In this document: positions 60,442 through 64,000 of the stretch, piece after piece
Numbering within the stretch: the stretch's first letter is position 1
Layout: the number at the start of each line of letters is the position of its first letter
NCBI GenBank assembly: GCA_003209655.1
Contig: QCPW01000004.1
Span: 62,001-126,000, forward strand
DNA from: Prochlorococcus sp. AG-442-M23
Lineage (GTDB): Bacteria > Cyanobacteriota > Cyanobacteriia > PCC-6307 > Cyanobiaceae
Length of the DNA stretch: 64,000 nucleotides
Direction of reading: 5' to 3'
Program-made: the position numbers and the translations under genes
Notes under the pieces: generated by a model
What the model was told of the DNA's origin: nothing
Seen by the model: the letters and a program-made list of their open reading frames with translations, nothing else
Databases searched by the model: none

Positions 60442-60888
60442 TTTTTTATTGAATTTTAAAATGATTCCTTTCCAAATGAGGAAGAATCTTAATAGCTGTT
60501 ATGAATAAAATTAGATCAAAAATAATAAATAATCCTTTTTTAAATTTCAATAATTGAATTAATGTTTCTTAGCAATTAAAGTAAATATTAAATAATTTTC
60601 GTTTTCTATATTTTAAATTTTTAATTATTAATTAAAATACAAAAAAAATTGGTAGGAAAAACTTATACTGAATTATACTTAAATCAAAATAATGGGAAAG
60701 GTCTTGAAGTAAGAAAAAGGGATATTGTAGATTTATTATCTTTTCTGTATTAGGCTTTAATATAGAATAAATATTTATTTAATTCATATCAAAAACTATC
60801 AAATTTAAGTAATTTTTATAGAACTTTTGGATTTATTTCATTTAAGATAGATGATCAGCTTGTTTAAAACTTTATTTCATTAGCTTTT
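60442..60888. other. Intergenic region with one 34-codon ORF
   Basis: About 450 AT-rich bases. It contains a TTG-started ORF at 60649-60753 (MVGKTYTELYLNQNNGKGLE...), which looks protein-like but has no recognised family and may be a gene relic. Nothing else is evident. Confidence 0.45.
60649..60753 (+). CDS. Possible small or relic ORF
   Basis: 34 residues from TTG, polar with a terminal RKRDIVDLLSFLY. Open frame continues a few codons upstream (LLIKIQKK) without a better start. No family known. Could be the tail of a decayed gene. Confidence 0.3.
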   Translation: MVGKTYTELYLNQNNGKGLEVRKRDIVDLLSFLY

Positions 60889-61617
60889 ATGAATAAAACA
60901 GCGATTTTTATACCAGCTAGGATGGGTAGCACAAGATTCCCTGGTAAACCATTAGCCCCAATTGATGGAATACCCATGATTGTATATTGTGCTAGAAATG
61001 CTATAAAGACTGGATTAGAAGTTTATGTATGTACTGATTCAGAAGAAATAAAGGCTGTTTGCTCTCTTTATAAAATAAAAGCTATAATGACACCTGATTG
61101 TGAAACAGGTACTGACAGAATTGCAATAGCAGCAAAAAACATGAGTTTGAGTCATGTAATAAACCTGCAAGGAGATGAACCATTAATAGATTCTGACTCA
61201 ATTAATTTAGTTATTTCAATGCTTCCAATTTTAGATAAAAAAGAAAATGCAATTATTAATGCAATTAAAGATATCAACTCTGAGGAAGCATTTGACCCTA
61301 ATAATGTTAAATGTGCAGTTTTAGAAAATTTCTCTATTATCCAGTACTTATCAAGAAAACCACTTCTAAATTCTGAAGAAGGAAGTGAAAAACCAAATTA
61401 TTTTAAACAATTAGGTTTATATGCAATGTCTGTAAATAATCTTCAAAAATTTGCAAATATGCCTAAAGGGGAATTAGAGAAAGCTGAAAGAATAGAGCTT
61501 TTAAGATGGTTAGAGAATGGAAAGGAATTAATTCCTTGTAGAGTGTATAAAGAAACAATTTCAGTAGATACGCCTAATGATCTTGTTAAGGTATTAAGTA
61601 AAATTAATCAAAAATAA
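60889..61617 (+). CDS. kdsB: CMP-Kdo synthetase-like cytidylyltransferase
   Basis: 242 residues. KdsB features: IPARMGSTRFPGKPLAPIDG (nucleotide binding), TDRIAIAA, INLQGDEPLID and KQLGLYAMSV near the C-terminus. It activates Kdo or a related 3-deoxy sugar with CTP. The Kdo synthesis genes kdsA, kdsD and kdsC are not in the window. Followed 11 bases later by a HAD phosphatase gene. Confidence 0.88.
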   Translation: MNKTAIFIPARMGSTRFPGKPLAPIDGIPMIVYCARNAIKTGLEVYVCTDSEEIKAVCSLYKIKAIMTPDCETGTDRIAIAAKNMSLSHVINLQGDEPLIDSDSINLVISMLPILDKKENAIINAIKDINSEEAFDPNNVKCAVLENFSIIQYLSRKPLLNSEEGSEKPNYFKQLGLYAMSVNNLQKFANMPKGELEKAERIELLRWLENGKELIPCRVYKETISVDTPNDLVKVLSKINQK

Positions 61618-61628
61618 TTAATTAATAC

Positions 61629-62264
61629 GTGGAAAATCGAGTTATAAATTGCATTTTGTTTGATTTTGATGGAGTCTTAATAGATTCACTGCCTGCTATG
61701 GAAATCGCATGGAAATCAGTCCAAAATAAATATGGAATTTTAAATACCTTTTTAGATTACAAAAAATATATTGGATTACCTTTTAAAGAAATTTTAAAGC
61801 AATTAAATATCGATAAAAAATATCACGAAGAAATTAATGATCATTACAGTAAAATAACTAGAATAAATAAAAAATTAATTAAACTAAATCCATATGTAAA
61901 TTCCACTTTGGATTGGTTAAAAGGTAACTTTATTAAAACTGGTATTGTTACATCAAAAGATAAAATAAGAACTTTGGAGTTAGTTCAATATTTTCAATTA
62001 AATTTCGAAATAATAGTAACCCCTGAGTTGACTAAATTTGGCAAACCATCATCTGAGCCAATTTTATTTGCCGCGAAAAATTTAAAATTAAAAACTAATG
62101 AAATTGTTTTTGTTGGAGATATGGAATCAGATATGTGTTGTGCTTTCAACTCTAATTGTCATTATTTACACTATAAAAATGGATATCAATATCTTTTTCA
62201 TCAAATGTATGGGGGGGAAATTTATTCTTTAATTGAATTAATTGAATATATAAATAATATCTAA
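61629..62264 (+). CDS. HAD-family phosphatase (beta-phosphoglucomutase-like)
   Basis: 211 residues from GTG. Motif I FDFDGVLIDS, motif II VTSK, motif III K (about 145) and motif IV GDMESDM. Cap domain is alpha-helical. Pairing with kdsB suggests dephosphorylation of a sugar phosphate, but the family is broad. Confidence 0.85.
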   Translation: MENRVINCILFDFDGVLIDSLPAMEIAWKSVQNKYGILNTFLDYKKYIGLPFKEILKQLNIDKKYHEEINDHYSKITRINKKLIKLNPYVNSTLDWLKGNFIKTGIVTSKDKIRTLELVQYFQLNFEIIVTPELTKFGKPSSEPILFAAKNLKLKTNEIVFVGDMESDMCCAFNSNCHYLHYKNGYQYLFHQMYGGEIYSLIELIEYINNI

Positions 62265-62566
62265 TTTAAATTTCAATTTTGAAACTGTTGATATTTTTCA
62301 GTTTTTATCTTAAAAGCGATATTGAATCTTTTTTAACTATTTAACCCATTTTGAATTAAATAGAATTTTTTATATACTCTTTATTTATGAAACTGAAGTA
62401 AGCTAAAACTTTTATCAATCTAATTTTTCAAATAATTTTTAAAAATCCAAATTACATTTAAAACTATATATATCTAAGGGAGACAAATCATTAAGATCCT
62501 CTTATGAATAGATAAAAAAGTAAATCAGCATATTTACCGATTTACTAAAAAACTAAATAGTAGTAA

Positions 62567-62580
62567 TTTAAAAATGTTGA
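62567..62580. repeat. Direct repeat, left copy
   Basis: TTTAAAAATGTTGA; a second copy lies at 62808-62821, 241 bases away. The pair frames the candidate RNA. Confidence 0.75.
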
Positions 62581-62807
62581 GTTGGAGGCAATCTAAATGA
62601 TTGATAGTCCGCCTGAAATTTAGCAAATTTACAAATATAGGAAGCGTATTCCTGACAAAGGGATTATTCGAAAAGTAAAGTTCAATCAATAAGTCTGATA
62701 AGACTTCGCTCTATAATTACCAGCGACAAAAGGGACTAAACTTTGCGAAAACGATCCCCTTTCCTACATATATTAAGCTTATGAGTAAATAAACTTTATA
62801 TATGTAT

Positions 62808-62821
62808 TTTAAAAATGTTGA
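62808..62821. repeat. Direct repeat, right copy
   Basis: TTTAAAAATGTTGA; second copy of the repeat at 62567-62580. Confidence 0.75.
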
Positions 62822-62841
62822 AAGTATAAATAAGAATCTTT

Positions 62842-62875
62842 AAAGAGGACTGTTATTGCAGACCTCTTTTTTTTA
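62842..62875 (+). terminator. Rho-independent terminator of the candidate ncRNA
   Basis: GAGGACTG / CAGACCTC form an 8-bp stem with one A-A mismatch, extended by AAA/TTT and followed by eight or more T. It precedes the pip-like gene by about 65 bases and no protein gene ends immediately before it. Confidence 0.85.
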
Positions 62876-62939
62876 TATTTAATAATGTCTTTTGTTAGAC
62901 AATTTTAATTTTCTAAGGGGAATAAATTATATTTAAAAT

Positions 62940-63875
62940 ATGAAAGAAAAAAATTTATTTCCCTCAATAGAACCAAGAGAAAAAGGTTTTTTACAAGTAA
63001 GTAAAATCCATTCTATCTATTGGGAAAGATCTGGTAATCCTAATGGTAAGAAGATATTAGTAATACATGGTGGTCCTGGAGGTGGGAGTCAACCACGATA
63101 TAGAAGATATTTCAATCCAGAAAAATTTGATATTGTTCAATTTGATCAAAGAGGTTGTGGTAACTCAAGACCATTTTCAGAATTAAGAGAAAATACAACA
63201 TTAGATTTAGTAAATGATATTGAGAAATTAAGATTAAATTTGAATATAGATTCTTGGCACTTATTTGGGGGTTCATGGGGTTCTACTTTAGCTTTGATTT
63301 ATGCAATAAAAAATCCATCAAAAGTTAAAAGTATGACCTTAAGAGGAATATTTTTATGCAGAAAATTCGAACTATTATGGTTTTATCAATATGGTGCAAG
63401 TGAGATATTCCCCGATGAATTTGAAAAATATATCTCTGTAATACCTCTCAATGAAAGGCAGAATTTAATAGCTTCTTTTTATAAATATCTAACATCTTCA
63501 GATATTGAACTTAGATCAAGAGCTGCTGCTGCTTGGACAAATTGGGAACTCTCTACAAGTCATCTGGTTAAAAGAGATATCAATCTTGGTAAAAATAATT
63601 CTTTTTCTGATGCTTTTGCAAGAATAGAGTGTCATTATTTTATAAATAATATCTTCTTAGAAGATGATTTCATTTTGAAAAATATAAAGATTATAGAATC
63701 TATACCAACTAAGATAATCCAAGGAAGATACGATATAGTTTGTCCTGTAAGAAGTGCTTGGGATCTTAATAGACATTTAATAAATTCAGAGTTAATAATT
63801 GTAAATGATGCTGGTCATTCTATGAGCGAAAAAGGGATAACTTTAAAATTATTAGAGTCCGTAAAAAAGCTTTAA
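62940..63875 (+). CDS. pip: Proline iminopeptidase-like alpha/beta hydrolase
   Basis: 311 residues, S33 family. Oxyanion region HGGPGGGSQPRYRRYF and FDQRGCGNSRP, nucleophile Ser in FGGSWGSTLA, and late Asp (IIQGRYDIVCP) and His (DAGHSMSE). It removes N-terminal proline from peptides. Full family length (about 310-320). Confidence 0.93.
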   Translation: MKEKNLFPSIEPREKGFLQVSKIHSIYWERSGNPNGKKILVIHGGPGGGSQPRYRRYFNPEKFDIVQFDQRGCGNSRPFSELRENTTLDLVNDIEKLRLNLNIDSWHLFGGSWGSTLALIYAIKNPSKVKSMTLRGIFLCRKFELLWFYQYGASEIFPDEFEKYISVIPLNERQNLIASFYKYLTSSDIELRSRAAAAWTNWELSTSHLVKRDINLGKNNSFSDAFARIECHYFINNIFLEDDFILKNIKIIESIPTKIIQGRYDIVCPVRSAWDLNRHLINSELIIVNDAGHSMSEKGITLKLLESVKKL

Positions 63876-63914
63876 AAAATTAGTATAAAGATCAAAGGAA
63901 ATATAATTTACAAA

Positions 63915-64000
63915 TCAGAGTCCATTATCTTCAATATTTTTAGCAATACTTCTAAGTAATTCAACTATATCTGCGTCATCACATTTAGTATCTTTTTTAA
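63915..64000 (-). CDS. C-terminal end of an unrecognised protein
   Basis: The last 28 residues of a leftward gene that enters from beyond the window: it ends ...DIVELLRSIAKNIEDNGL before TGA. Convergent with the pip-like gene. Too short to identify. Confidence 0.45.
   Translation of the reverse strand, partial: KKDTKCDDADIVELLRSIAKNIEDNGL

Larger units (their letters stand above)
62575..62875 (+). ncRNA. Candidate structured non-coding RNA
   Basis: Several short perfect hairpins follow each other: CAATC/GATTG (62589-62603), AAATTT/AAATTT, AGGAA/TTCCT (loop GCGTA), AAGTC/GACTT (loop TGATA). A longer-range pairing AAAGGGAT with ATCCCCTTT, or locally AAAGGG with CCCTTT, can close it. It ends in a canonical terminator with no coding gene upstream. 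It does not resemble tmRNA, RNase P RNA or SRP RNA as I know them. Extent is approximate. Confidence 0.45.
62265..62939. other. Long gap: candidate ncRNA plus terminator, no protein gene
   Basis: About 675 bases. The first ~300 hold nothing clear. From 62567 onward the sequence is rich in short stems and is flanked by a 14-base direct repeat; it ends at a strong terminator. Only trivial ORFs occur (e.g. an 8-codon one at 62574). Confidence 0.6.

Noticed and set aside
62575..62840. Two-piece or permuted tmRNA (ssrA)
   Set aside because: The position and hairpins prompted the idea, but no tag reading frame like the known Prochlorococcus tag (ANKIVSFSRQTAPVAA), no tRNA-Ala-like acceptor with G-U pair, and no T-arm in the right place were found.

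Overview
The window is chromosomal DNA of a high-light-type Prochlorococcus (marine picocyanobacterium); the exact strain cannot be named from the sequence alone. Reasons: very AT-rich DNA with tightly packed genes, the order rubA-ycf48-psbEFLJ, psbB-psbT, petB-petD, minCDE and psaE, a lone degenerate phycoerythrin beta gene (cpeB) with one lyase gene (cpeS) and no alpha subunit, a PTOX-type plastoquinol oxidase, a DUF3104 protein, and many tiny membrane-protein genes.

Layout. 1-2.5 kb: MlaD/Ycf22-type and MlaF-type lipid transporter genes, then a YvcK-family gene. 2.5-6.5 kb: ndhJ-K-C leftward, and rubA-ycf48-psbE-F-L-J rightward (NDH-1 core and photosystem II assembly/cytochrome b559). 6.5-13.5 kb: MTA phosphorylase, an NDH2-SelD fusion, a CCA/poly(A) polymerase-family gene and a UvrD/PcrA helicase. 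13.7-14.9 kb: relic phycoerythrin genes. 15-19.7 kb: DedA protein, tRNA-Phe, metK, rpsA, nrdR. 19.7-22.3 kb: psbT/psbB, a ferredoxin and psbM. 22.3-28.6 kb: prmC, tsaC, tRNA-Thr, minE-D-C, HD phosphohydrolase, ctpA. 28.6-31.4 kb: petB-petD and a neutral invertase. 31.9-37 kb: a complete rRNA operon (16S, tRNA-Ile, tRNA-Ala, 23S, 5S). 37-42 kb: mutM, psaE, LysM protein, aldehyde dehydrogenase, rhomboid, tandem GNAT.

42-53.4 kb is an accessory-looking zone of small genes: DUF3104, a short Hli, a poly-glutamine protein, an NdhF-like fragment, PTOX, a Nif11-type leader, TatA, a peroxiredoxin, and many proteins of 30-110 residues. Simple-sequence repeats cluster at 42.6-43.2 kb. 53.5-62.3 kb is a surface-glycan-type island: CPBP protease, GT11 and GT2 glycosyltransferases, PIG-L deacetylase, phosphopantetheinyl transferase, a KAS III-like synthase with its own acyl carrier protein, a GNAT-like protein, KdsB and a HAD phosphatase. 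62.3-62.9 kb lacks protein genes but holds foldable sequence flanked by direct repeats and followed by a strong terminator, so a non-coding RNA is likely. The window closes with an alpha/beta-hydrolase peptidase and the end of an unrecognised gene.

Best candidates for something new: (i) the KAS III-ACP-PPTase-PIG-L-GNAT set, which could deacetylate a sugar and re-acylate it; (ii) a leader at 53.1 kb whose three complementary segments allow two exclusive hairpins; (iii) the candidate RNA at 62.6-62.9 kb; (iv) the repeat cluster around the hli and poly-Q genes.
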